Shown here: positions 16,214 through 27,035 of the stretch, one piece after another
Layout: each line of letters begins with the position of its first letter
Numbering within the stretch: position 1 is the first letter of the stretch
NCBI RefSeq assembly: GCF_025847205.1
Contig: NZ_JAOYTH010000027.1
Span: 1 to 30,216, forward strand
Origin: Pararhizobium sp. YC-54
Lineage (GTDB): Bacteria > Pseudomonadota > Alphaproteobacteria > Rhizobiales > Rhizobiaceae
Length of the DNA stretch: 30,216 nt
Direction: 5' to 3'
The notes under the pieces: model-generated
Database searches by the model: none
Told to the model about the DNA's origin: nothing
Seen by the model: only the letters and a program-made list of their open reading frames with translations
Program-made: the position numbers and the translations under genes

Positions 16214-16337
16214 CGGCAATTGCCTGATCGGATCAACGGACGCACTTCGCGGTTTCGGCGAAGGGTCACATATAAATAAGCCAATTTTTCAACGGGCATG
16301 ATGTCCGAAAACGCAATTAGATCAAGCGAGACAACCA

Positions 16338-16349
16338 GCCTCCGGAGGC
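16338..16349. promoter_or_regulatory. Short palindrome upstream of the giant RTX gene
   Basis: GCCTCCGGAGGC is a perfect 12-base palindrome 43 bases before the start codon, followed by a partial repeat of CCTCCGG. It may form a small hairpin in the mRNA leader or bind a protein. The evidence is limited to symmetry. Confidence 0.25.
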
Positions 16350-16391
16350 CTCCGGCAAGCGCGGTGGTCCATAGGGATATTGGGGGAAACG

Positions 16392-19300
16392 ATGACCGGC
16401 ATTGTCATGGAGACTGCAGACGAGACGAAAACCGGCGGCGGGCTGCAGGTCGTGTTCATCGATGCCGGGCTTGCTGATGCGCAAGGTCTCGCGGCCAGCG
16501 TTCCCGCGGGGGCGGAACTCGTCTGGATCGATCCGGCAGCCGACGCGATCGCGCAGATGGCCGCATGGGCGGTGGGCAAATCCGGCTATGATGCCATTCA
16601 CATCATCTCCCATGGCGAGCCCGGCGCGCTGCTGCTCGGCAGCACGCGGATCGATGCCGCATCGCTGCAGGCGCACGGTCCGGAACTTACGGCTTTGGGC
16701 GAAGCGCTCGGCGAAACGGGCGATATTCTGCTCTACGGCTGCGATGTGGCTGCGGGATCTGCGGGAGCGGGATTCCTTGACCTGCTGGCCCGATACTCTG
16801 GCGCCGATATCGCAGCTTCCACCGACGCGACCGGCGCAGCACGCCTGGGAGGCAACTGGACCCTCGAGCGTCAAGTCGGCAGCATCGAGACGAGCGCCCT
16901 GGGTGCCGATGGATCGCCCAGCTATGACGCGCTTCTCGTAACGCCGACATTGGGTACGCTGATTTTCACCGGCAATACCGGCACGGCGGACGGGATCGTC
17001 GAGGATGGCGAGGCAGGTTCGACCAATCTGTCGGGGATCGATATCCAGGTGCGCAACATAAGCGACGTCAACGGCACCGCTGTTGGCAATATTTCTTGGG
17101 AGAACAATGACTTCCTATTCAGCAGCGACAATTTTACCGGGTTGACATACAACGACGGCGCCAATGGCGGAACGAAGGGTATGTCGATAAAATCGGTAGG
17201 CGGAACCGATTTCGGCATCGACCAGTTCACCTACTACAACTGGGGCGAGACGCAATCCACGACAATTACCGTCAAAGGATATTTGAATGGCGTCCAGGTG
17301 GCATCAACCACCTTTGAGGGATGGGATGCAAATTACCTTCCGCGCGTTGTTTCACTGGGCGCTGCGTTCGACATTGTCGATGACGTTCGGCTGTATATTT
17401 CAGCAGGCGGCTTTTTGGGCGATCAATCGGCGACGTGGCACACCATCAACAACATCGTCATCACGGCAGCGCCTCCAACCGCTGCGATCACGGTCGCGGA
17501 CCCTGCACTGCAGCTGGGCGAAACCTCGCTGGTCACCTTCACCTTCAGCAAGGCCGTCACAGGCTTCACCACCGCCGATCTCACAGTCGCCAATGGCGCA
17601 CTGAGCAACCTGAGCTCGTCCGACGGCGGCATCACCTGGACGGCGACGCTGACGCCGAACGCCAGCATCACGGACGCGACCAACGTCATCACGCTCAACA
17701 ATACCGGAGTGACGGACCTTTCGGGCATTGCCGGAAGCGGTACCACCAATTCCAACAATTATGCCATCGACACGCAGCGCCCGACCGCGACCATCGCGGT
17801 CACCGACACCGCACTGAGGATAGGCGAAACCTCGCTGGTCACCATCACCTTCAGCGAGGCCGTCAGCGGCTTCACCAACGCCGACCTGACGATTGCCAAT
17901 GGCACGCTGACCGCCGTGAGCTCCTCCGACGGCGGCATCACCTGGACGGCGACGCTGACGCCGGGCGCCAGCATCAACGATACGACCAACCTTATCACGT
18001 TGAACAATACCGGTGTGACGGACCTTGCGGGCAATACCGGAACCGGCACCACCGATTCCAACAATTATGCCATCGACACCATGCGCCCGACCGCGACGGT
18101 CGTGGTCGCCGATACCGCGCTGGTGGCAGGCGAAACCTCGCTGGTTACCTTCACCTTCAGCGAGGCTGTCACAGGCTTCACCAATGCCGACCTGACGATT
18201 GCCAATGGCACGCTGACTGCCGTGAGCTCGTCAGATGGAGGCATCACCTGGACGGCGACATATACGCCCACCGATGGCGTCAACGATACGAGCAACGTCA
18301 TTACGTTGAACAATACCGGCCTTTCGGATCTTGCGGGCAATGCCGGAAGCGGCACCACCAGTTCCGGCAACTACACCATCGACACGACGCGCCCGACCGC
18401 CACCATCGTGGTCGCGGACAACATGTTGAGTATAGGCGAAACCTCGCTGGTGACCATCACCTTCAGCGAGGCGGTTACCGACCTCACCAACGCCGACCTG
18501 ACGATTGCCAACGGCACGCTGGGCGTTGTGAGTTCGACCGACGGCGGCGTCACCTGGACGGCGACGTTCACGCCTACTGCCAGCATCACGGACGCAACGA
18601 ACCTCATCACGCTCGACAATACCGGCGTCTCGAATGTGTCCGGCAATACCGGAAGCGGCACTACCGATTCCAACAATTACGTCATCGATACCATGCGCCC
18701 GACCGCCACCATCGTCGTCGCGGACAACGCGCTGGGAACAGGTCAAACCTCGCTGGTCACCGTCACGTTCAGCGAGGCTGTCACTGGTTTCACCCTCGCC
18801 GATCTCACAGTTGCCAATGGCACGCTGAGTGGTCTGAGTACGTCCGACAACATCACCTTTACGGCGACGCTGACGCCCACCGCGGGGATCACCGACACGA
18901 GCAATGTTATCACCCTCGACAAAACCGGAGTGGCGGACGTTGCCGGCAATGCCGGAAGCGGCACCACCAATTCCAACAATTATGCCATCGACGGCCAACG
19001 TCCGACCGCGACCATCGTGGTCGCCGATGCCGCACTTGCGGCGGGCGAAACCTCGCTGGTCACCTTTACCTTCAGCGAGGCTGTCACCGGCTTCGACAAC
19101 TCCGACCTGTCGATTGCCAACGGCTCGCTGAGCGCCGTCAGCTCGTCCGATGGCGGCATCACCTGGACGGCGACGCTGACGCCCACCGGCGGCATCCACG
19201 ATACGAGCAACCTCATCGTTTTGAACAATACCGGAGTGTCGGACGTTGCCGGCAACACAGGAACCGGCACCACCAATTCCGCCAACTACACCATCGATAC

Positions 19301-21776
19301 CATACGCCCGACCGCGACCATCGTGGTCGCCGATCCCGCGCTGATGCTGGGCGAAACCTCGCTGGTCACCGTCACCTTCAGCGAGGCCGTCAGCGGTTTC
19401 ACCACCGCCGATCTCACAGCCGCCAATGGCGCGCTGAGCAACCTGAGCTCGTCCGACGGCGGCATCACCTGGACGGCGACGTTGACGCCTGGCAGCAACG
19501 TTACGGACACAACGAACGTCATTACGCTCGACAATACCGGGGTGCATAATGTGTCCGGCAATATCGGAAGCGGCACCACCGATTCCAACAATTACACCAT
19601 CGACACCGAGCGGCCGACCGCGACCATCGTGGTCGCGGACAACGCCCTGAAGGCGGGCGAAACCTCGCTGGTCACCGTCACCTTCAGCGAGGCTGTCACC
19701 GGCTTCACCACCGCCGATCTGGCGGTTGACAACGGCACGCTGAGCAACCTGAGCTCGGCCGACGGCGGCATCACCTGGACGGCGACGCTGACGCCCGCCG
19801 GCGGGATCACGGACACCAGCAATGTCCTCACCCTCGACAAAACCGGGGTAACGGACCTTGCGAGCAATGCCGGAAGCGGCACCATCGATTCCAACAACTA
19901 TGCCATCGACGGTGTTGCCCCCGGCGTCACGTCGATCATGCGCACCGGCAGCGAGAACACCAACGCCGGCAGCGTCCAATACACGGTAACATTCACGGAA
20001 AGTGTGTCCGGCGTCGATGTTACGGATTTTTCGCTGACGCCGACCGGCTCCGTCACTGGCACGATAGCCAGCGTCACCGCGGTCAACGGCAGCACGTATA
20101 CGGTGACCGTCAATGGCATCACCGGTAATGGCTCCTTGCGGCTCGATCTGAACAATGGGGCCACCGGCATTTCCGATGCTGCCGGAAACGCCATCGCCGC
20201 CGGATACACCACCGGGCAATCCTATCAGATTGACCGTGCGGCACCCGCTGTCACGTCGGTCGGCACGCCCGCGAACGCGACCTATGTCACCGGCCAAAAT
20301 CTTAACTTCACCGTCAACTTCAACGATGCGGTGATCGTCAGCACGGCCGGCGGCACGCCGCAGATTGCCGTGACGCTGGACACTGGCGGTACGGTTTATG
20401 CGAAATATGTCGGTGGCAGTGGGACATCGGCGCTGGTCTTCCGCCTGCCCGTCACCGCCGGCCAAGCGGACATGACCGGTGTCACCCTTGGGGCCAGCAT
20501 CAATCTCAACGGAGGCACGATCCGTGACGCGGTTGGCAACAACCTGGTGCCTGCGCTGAACGGCGTCCCCTCGACAAGCGGAATCCTGATCGGCAATGAC
20601 GCGCCGGTGCTGGCCGGTGACCTGAAGGCAACGGTCGTCGAAGGCGGCAGCTACACGCTGAAAGCCGCCGATCTGAGCTTCAGCGACGCGGATGACAGCG
20701 CTGCCGGTGTCAAGTTCACGGTCTCGGGCGTTGCCAGCGGCACGCTGCTGGTCAACGGCAGGGCGGCGGCAAGCTTTACCGCCGCCGATATCGCCGCCGG
20801 CCGCGTCACCTTCCGCCATGACGGTTCCGAAACGGTCAAGGCCTCCTTCAAGGTTCTGGTCGAAGACGGCAACGAGGACAGCTCGGCGCCGGTCAGCTCG
20901 GTCTTCAACCTCACCGTCACACCCGTCAACGATGCGCCGGCGCTGAAAGTGACGCAGACGATTGCCGCAATTGCCGAGAACGCATCGACGGCATCTGCGC
21001 GCAAGGTAGCGGACCTCACGGTGCTTGATGTCGATGGCGGCAGCAACAAGCTATCGCTTGCCGGTGCTGACGCCTCGCTGTTCGAGATACGCGACAACGC
21101 GCTATGGCTGAAGGCGGGGGCCAAGCTCGATTTCGAGACCAATCCTATCCTCGACATCACCATCCGCCTGGATGATCCGACGCTTGGAACGAGCTACGAA
21201 GCATCGAAATCCATAAAAATCTCGGTCAAGGACGTCCTCGAACAGGTCCCCGGCACATCCGGCAATGAGACACTTACGGGGGGAAATACCGACGACTATC
21301 TGGACGGCAAGGGCGGTAACGACATCATCATCGGCGGCGGCGGCAACGACACGCTCGCCGGCGGTACCGGCGTCGATACGCTCACCGGCGGCGCCGGTGC
21401 CGATACCTTCGTTTTCCGCTTGATTGACGATTCGGCCAAGGGAATTTCGGGATATGTGAACAACGCCGCGCTCGGTTGGCAATCCGGACAGGACAAGCGT
21501 GACATCATCACCGATTTTACCCACGGCAGCGACAAGATCGACTTGTCAGCGATGGATGCCAACACGAAACTAACGGGCAATCAGGCCTTCACATGGCTTG
21601 GCCAGGGTAACTTTGGCGGCAAGGCAGGACAGTTGCTCCAGCGTCAATTCAATGAGACGGGCACCGCAAAGGACAAAACCATCGTCTACGGTGATGTCGA
21701 TGGCGACGGACGGGCAGACTTCCAGATCGAGCTTGCCGGACTGTTGGCGCTACGGGCCGACGACTTCATCCTGTAG
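16392..21776 (+). CDS. Giant DUF4347 / Ig-like repeat / cadherin-like / RTX protein
   Basis: This 1794-residue protein is probably secreted through a type I system and bound at the cell surface. An N-terminal DUF4347 domain lies at about 18-183 (with H-I-I-S-H-G-E-P-G and Y-G-C-D-V). A linker follows, then eight Ig-like repeats of about 102 residues (362-1176), two divergent Ig-like units (1177-1404), two cadherin-like units starting at A-P-V-L and A-P-A-L (1405-1515, 1516-1616), glycine-rich calcium-binding RTX nonapeptides (about 1620-1676), and a serralysin-like C-terminal domain with D-G-D-G-R-A-D-F. No N-terminal signal peptide is present, which fits C-terminal type I export. GGGGG precedes the ATG at 16392. 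An adhesin or biofilm role is inferred. No T1SS genes are in the window. Confidence 0.9.
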   Translation: MTGIVMETADETKTGGGLQVVFIDAGLADAQGLAASVPAGAELVWIDPAADAIAQMAAWAVGKSGYDAIHIISHGEPGALLLGSTRIDAASLQAHGPELTALGEALGETGDILLYGCDVAAGSAGAGFLDLLARYSGADIAASTDATGAARLGGNWTLERQVGSIETSALGADGSPSYDALLVTPTLGTLIFTGNTGTADGIVEDGEAGSTNLSGIDIQVRNISDVNGTAVGNISWENNDFLFSSDNFTGLTYNDGANGGTKGMSIKSVGGTDFGIDQFTYYNWGETQSTTITVKGYLNGVQVASTTFEGWDANYLPRVVSLGAAFDIVDDVRLYISAGGFLGDQSATWHTINNIVITAAPPTAAITVADPALQLGETSLVTFTFSKAVTGFTTADLTVANGALSNLSSSDGGITWTATLTPNASITDATNVITLNNTGVTDLSGIAGSGTTNSNNYAIDTQRPTATIAVTDTALRIGETSLVTITFSEAVSGFTNADLTIANGTLTAVSSSDGGITWTATLTPGASINDTTNLITLNNTGVTDLAGNTGTGTTDSNNYAIDTMRPTATVVVADTALVAGETSLVTFTFSEAVTGFTNADLTIANGTLTAVSSSDGGITWTATYTPTDGVNDTSNVITLNNTGLSDLAGNAGSGTTSSGNYTIDTTRPTATIVVADNMLSIGETSLVTITFSEAVTDLTNADLTIANGTLGVVSSTDGGVTWTATFTPTASITDATNLITLDNTGVSNVSGNTGSGTTDSNNYVIDTMRPTATIVVADNALGTGQTSLVTVTFSEAVTGFTLADLTVANGTLSGLSTSDNITFTATLTPTAGITDTSNVITLDKTGVADVAGNAGSGTTNSNNYAIDGQRPTATIVVADAALAAGETSLVTFTFSEAVTGFDNSDLSIANGSLSAVSSSDGGITWTATLTPTGGIHDTSNLIVLNNTGVSDVAGNTGTGTTNSANYTIDTIRPTATIVVADPALMLGETSLVTVTFSEAVSGFTTADLTAANGALSNLSSSDGGITWTATLTPGSNVTDTTNVITLDNTGVHNVSGNIGSGTTDSNNYTIDTERPTATIVVADNALKAGETSLVTVTFSEAVTGFTTADLAVDNGTLSNLSSADGGITWTATLTPAGGITDTSNVLTLDKTGVTDLASNAGSGTIDSNNYAIDGVAPGVTSIMRTGSENTNAGSVQYTVTFTESVSGVDVTDFSLTPTGSVTGTIASVTAVNGSTYTVTVNGITGNGSLRLDLNNGATGISDAAGNAIAAGYTTGQSYQIDRAAPAVTSVGTPANATYVTGQNLNFTVNFNDAVIVSTAGGTPQIAVTLDTGGTVYAKYVGGSGTSALVFRLPVTAGQADMTGVTLGASINLNGGTIRDAVGNNLVPALNGVPSTSGILIGNDAPVLAGDLKATVVEGGSYTLKAADLSFSDADDSAAGVKFTVSGVASGTLLVNGRAAASFTAADIAAGRVTFRHDGSETVKASFKVLVEDGNEDSSAPVSSVFNLTVTPVNDAPALKVTQTIAAIAENASTASARKVADLTVLDVDGGSNKLSLAGADASLFEIRDNALWLKAGAKLDFETNPILDITIRLDDPTLGTSYEASKSIKISVKDVLEQVPGTSGNETLTGGNTDDYLDGKGGNDIIIGGGGNDTLAGGTGVDTLTGGAGADTFVFRLIDDSAKGISGYVNNAALGWQSGQDKRDIITDFTHGSDKIDLSAMDANTKLTGNQAFTWLGQGNFGGKAGQLLQRQFNETGTAKDKTIVYGDVDGDGRADFQIELAGLLALRADDFIL
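17475..19919 (+). repeat. Eight tandem 306-bp Ig-like coding repeats
   Basis: Eight consecutive units start at 17475, 17781, 18087, 18393, 18699, 19002, 19308 and 19614. Seven are 306 bp; the fifth is 303 bp because S-D-G-G-I-T-W is shortened to S-D-N-I-T-F. Each encodes P-T-A-x-I-x-V-A-D, then G-E-T-S-L-V-T, F-S-E-A-V, G-G-I-T-W-T-A-T and N-N-Y-x-I-D. Similarity is high at DNA level as well, for example around CTGGTCACC and ACCTGGACGGCGACG, so unit number may change by recombination. Confidence 0.95.
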
Positions 21777-21839
21777 CGGACGGATTTAGCCGCCGCTGCG
21801 ACATCCGGCGAACGGGAGCGCGGCGGCGGAAATTCGTTG

Positions 21840-21864
21840 CCGGGCCGTCCAAACGATGGCCCGG
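21840..21864. terminator. Hairpin between convergent RTX and flavoprotein genes
   Basis: Arms CCGGGCC (21840-21846) and GGCCCGG (21858-21864) pair perfectly around an 11-base loop, in the 102-base gap between two convergent genes. A second, longer-range GC-rich pair precedes it (CCGCCGC near 21790 with GCGGCGG near 21823). No T-run, so a bidirectional terminator is only likely. Confidence 0.4.
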
Positions 21865-21878
21865 AAATGCTGCAGTGG

Positions 21879-23981
<2,103 letters not shown>

Positions 23982-24077
23982 CGTCTGGCCGTCGTCCACT
24001 CTGCTGATGTCGCTGCCGCGACGTTTTGCCGGACAGTCGGGAGGCAGGATAACGGGCTTCGGCCATCTTGCAAGAGA

Positions 24078-24097
24078 AATTATACAGCCATATAATT
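24078..24097. promoter_or_regulatory. AT-rich dyad upstream of the amine dehydrogenase gene
   Basis: AATTATA (24078-24084) and TATAATT (24091-24097) form a perfect 7-base inverted repeat with a 6-base spacer. It lies in the 178-base gap upstream of the dehydrogenase, about 97 bases before its start, in the only AT-rich tract of the region. It is a likely promoter/operator region and suggests this gene is controlled separately from the GMC gene. Confidence 0.5.
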
Positions 24098-24159
24098 ACT
24101 CTATAGCAGTTTGAAAATGTTTCATTTTAGCGATTATCGTCCGGCCGGTGGTCAGGTTC

Positions 24160-25773
24160 TCAAGCCGTGTCTTCGAGGATCATCGCCGCACCCTTTTCCG
24201 CGACCATCATCGTCGGCGCATTGATGTTGCCCGCCGTGACATTGGGAAAGATCGAGGCATCGACGATGCGCAGGCCTTCGACCCCATGCACCCGAAGCCG
24301 GGCATCCACCACCGATGCCGTTGCGTCCGGCCCCATCGTGCAGCTGCCGCACAGGTGATAGATCGAGCTGGCATTGGCGCGGAAATAGTCAAGCAGGCTT
24401 TCGTCGCTCACCGCCGACGGCGACGGGGACACTTCCGCGTCGATGATGGCGGCTAATGAGGGCGCCGATGCGATTCGGCGCACCAGCCGGCTCCCCTCGA
24501 TCACGTCGTCGATATCGCGATCGGTGGAGAGGTAGTTCGGCTGGATCAGCGCTGCTGCTGCCGGATCGCAAGAGCCAACGCTAACCCGGCCCCGGCTGGT
24601 CGGCCGGCAGGAATTGAAGGCAATCAGGAAGCCGGCATAAGGCTCCGGCACCATTGAAGCGCCGGCGCCGGCGGGAATGCGGTAGGACAGGGGATTGAAG
24701 TATAGCTGGATGTTTGGCCGCTCATGCGCCGGTGTGCTGCGAAAGAAACCGCCTGCCTGATTGACGCTCATGGCAAAAGGCCCCTTGCGGGTCAGCAGAT
24801 ATTGCAGCCCCAGCCGTGCCTGCCCGAACAGACTGCCGAACACGCCGTTCAACGTCGGCCGGTTGGCGCGGTAGTAGAAGCTTGCGGCCAGATGGTCCTG
24901 GAGATTTTCACCGACAGCCGGCAGGTGACGACGGGTCTCGATACCCTTCGCGCCGAGCGCTTCGCCGTCGCCAATACCGGAGAGCTGCAGCAGTTTCGGC
25001 GTATCGATCGCACCGGCCGAGACGATGACCTCACGCCGTGCCGAAAACGTCCGCCTGACGCCATCCTGCAAAACCTCGACGCCGGTCGCGCGCCCGTCCG
25101 GTGCAAAGACCAGCCGCTGGGCGACGGCGCGGCGCTCGATCGACAGATTGGCCCGGTTCAGGGCAGGGCGCAGATATTCGGCACTGGAATGCGAGCGCCG
25201 GCCGTTGCGCGTATTGATATCGTAGACCCCCGCGCCTTCGATCGAGGCGCCGTTGAAGTCGGTTGTCGACGGCAATTGCAGCTCTTCGCAGCCCTTGAGG
25301 TACGCGTCGGTGACCGGATGGGTCATCCCGCGCATCGGGGTCACGTGGATCGGCCCCCTGTCGCCATGCCAGTGCGACGCGCCTTTTTCATGGGTCTCGA
25401 GCTTTTTGAAAAAGGGCAGGACATCCGTGGCATTCCAGCCCGGATTCCCGGCCGCTGCCCAGTCGTCGAAGTCATCGGCCGCACCCCGCACGAAGACCAT
25501 GGCGTTGATCGAGCCGGATCCGCCCTGAACCTTGCCGCGCGGCACATAGATCCGCCGCCCGTCGAGCTCGGCCTCCGGCTCGGTCGAATACATCCAGTTG
25601 ACCTTGGGATTGTAATAGCTCTTGGCGTATCCGATCGGGATCTTGAACCAGAAGGACGAGTCCTTGCCGCCCGCCTCGATGAGGAGAACGCTGTTGCGGC
25701 CGCTCTCGCTCAGCCGGCTTGCAAGGATGCAGCCAGCCGACCCTGCGCCGATAATGACGAAGTCGTAGATCAT
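24160..25773 (-). CDS. GMC-family FAD alcohol dehydrogenase (choline dehydrogenase-like)
   Basis: This 537-residue flavoprotein oxidises a primary or secondary alcohol to the carbonyl compound. The FAD motif G-A-G-S-A-G at 9-14 opens the protein, the GMC signature is [13 protein letters not shown] near 80-92, and the C-terminal catalytic pair is His in [10 protein letters not shown] and Asn in N-I-N-A-P-T-M-M. The ATG at 25773 is chosen because the FAD fold starts at once; upstream in-frame codons would only add a low-complexity stretch and overlap the neighbour. It follows the enolase-superfamily gene by 19 bases. Choline is only one of many possible substrates; the neighbours suggest a polyol or hydroxy acid-type compound. 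Confidence 0.88.
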   Translation of the reverse strand: MIYDFVIIGAGSAGCILASRLSESGRNSVLLIEAGGKDSSFWFKIPIGYAKSYYNPKVNWMYSTEPEAELDGRRIYVPRGKVQGGSGSINAMVFVRGAADDFDDWAAAGNPGWNATDVLPFFKKLETHEKGASHWHGDRGPIHVTPMRGMTHPVTDAYLKGCEELQLPSTTDFNGASIEGAGVYDINTRNGRRSHSSAEYLRPALNRANLSIERRAVAQRLVFAPDGRATGVEVLQDGVRRTFSARREVIVSAGAIDTPKLLQLSGIGDGEALGAKGIETRRHLPAVGENLQDHLAASFYYRANRPTLNGVFGSLFGQARLGLQYLLTRKGPFAMSVNQAGGFFRSTPAHERPNIQLYFNPLSYRIPAGAGASMVPEPYAGFLIAFNSCRPTSRGRVSVGSCDPAAAALIQPNYLSTDRDIDDVIEGSRLVRRIASAPSLAAIIDAEVSPSPSAVSDESLLDYFRANASSIYHLCGSCTMGPDATASVVDARLRVHGVEGLRIVDASIFPNVTAGNINAPTMMVAEKGAAMILEDTA

Positions 25774-25792
25774 GACAGCTCTCTGCTCAGGC

Positions 25793-27010
25793 TCAGCCCT
25801 TGGCGGGCATGAACTCCTTGACGTCGGCGGGCAGAGCGGCCATCTGCAGATGCAGGCGGTCGCCGGTATAGGGAGAGTGCTTCTCGACGACATCGAGATT
25901 GAGTTCGATGCCAAGGCCCGGTTCGCGCGACGGGATGAGATAACCATCGTCGAACTGCAGCTTGGTTTTCAGCACCTCGCCATGAAAGCCGCCGAAATCC
26001 ATGATCGCCTCGTGGATCAGGAAGTTCGGCGTGGTGGCCGAAAGCTGGATACTGGCGGCGGCGCCCACCGGACCGTTGTAGAGATGCGGCGCGATCTGCG
26101 CATAGAAGGCCTCGGCCATGCCGGCGATCTTCTTGGCTTCCAAGAGACCGCCGACGCGGGCGACATTCATCTGCAGGATCGAGGCGGCGCCGAGCTGCAG
26201 CACACGCTGGAACTCGTATTTCGTCGTCAGCCGCTCACCCGTCGAGATCGGGATGGATGTGGCGCGCGCCACCTCCGCCATAGCCGCCTCCTGTCCGGGC
26301 GGCACCGGCTCCTCGAACCAGAGCGGATCGTATTTCTCCAGCCGCCGGGCCAGCCGGATTGCCGAGGAGGGCACCATCTGGCCGTGCGTTCCAAACAGGA
26401 TATCGGCACGGCTGCCGATCGCTTCGCGGATCCTGGCGCAGAAGAGCTCGCAGCGATCGAGAACCCCCATCGAAAGCTGGTGCCCGGAATAGTTGGTGTA
26501 GGGGCCGGCCGGGTCGAACTTGACGGCGGTAAAGCCCATCTCGACCATCCGGACGGCCTCGTCGGCGGCCAGATCGGGGTCGTTGTAATCGTAGTCGCCA
26601 GCCGCATTCTTCGGATAGAGATAGGTATAGGCGCGCAGCTTTTCGTTGACGGTGCCGCCAAGAAGATCGGCAACCGGCCGGCCGGCAGCCTTGCCAATGA
26701 TATCCCAGCAGGCGATTTCCAATCCAGAAACGATACCCATCATCGTCGTGTCGGGGCGCTGCGTGAAACCGCTCGAATAGGCGGCGCGCCAGAAGCGCTC
26801 GATCTGGTGGGGATCGTGATCAAGAAGATAGCGCCGGAAGACATCGTCGATCAGCGGAACCATGGCCGTAGGATGAAACGAGGTCGCATAGATTTCACCG
26901 ACACCCGAAATGCCGCAGGCCGTCTCGAGCTGCACGAAAATCCAGTACATGCCCCCGACATGCGGCGGCGGAACGGCAACCACGTGGGTTTTCAGCGATG
27001 CGATCTTCAT
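25793..27010 (-). CDS. Enolase-superfamily dehydratase-like protein (galactonate dehydratase-related)
   Basis: This 405-residue protein has the MR/MLE capping domain (1-125) and the barrel (about 130-370). Against E. coli galactonate dehydratase, the two histidine bases align as H209 (in T-H-G-Q) and H309 (in A-P-H-L-Y-N-G-P), and metal ligands E233 (F-E-E-P) and E259 (T-G-E-R) are kept. The first metal ligand Asp, however, is Gly207. K164-F-D166 occupies the catalytic Lys motif. It probably removes water from, or otherwise acts on, an acid-sugar-like compound. GGGAGG precedes the ATG at 27010. The gene lies 25 bases after the aldehyde dehydrogenase and 19 before the GMC gene, so an operon is likely. 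The substrate is unknown. Confidence 0.82.
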   Translation of the reverse strand: MKIASLKTHVVAVPPPHVGGMYWIFVQLETACGISGVGEIYATSFHPTAMVPLIDDVFRRYLLDHDPHQIERFWRAAYSSGFTQRPDTTMMGIVSGLEIACWDIIGKAAGRPVADLLGGTVNEKLRAYTYLYPKNAAGDYDYNDPDLAADEAVRMVEMGFTAVKFDPAGPYTNYSGHQLSMGVLDRCELFCARIREAIGSRADILFGTHGQMVPSSAIRLARRLEKYDPLWFEEPVPPGQEAAMAEVARATSIPISTGERLTTKYEFQRVLQLGAASILQMNVARVGGLLEAKKIAGMAEAFYAQIAPHLYNGPVGAAASIQLSATTPNFLIHEAIMDFGGFHGEVLKTKLQFDDGYLIPSREPGLGIELNLDVVEKHSPYTGDRLHLQMAALPADVKEFMPAKG

Positions 27011-27035
27011 GAAAGGGTCCTCCCTCGCCGGGTGA

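Noticed and set aside
17435..19549. About 700-codon same-strand frame with His/Arg-rich repeats
   Set aside because: It is the out-of-frame translation of the same tandem repeats, with no start signal and no recognisable domain.
17475..19919. Regular repeats considered as a CRISPR array
   Set aside because: Units are 306 bp, coding, in frame, and have no short repeat/unique spacer structure.
18231..20819. Very long antisense reading frame (about 860 codons) opposite the RTX gene
   Set aside because: It is created by the GC-rich repeated sequence of the sense gene, has low-complexity Arg/Gly/Asp content, and repeats with the same 306-bp period.
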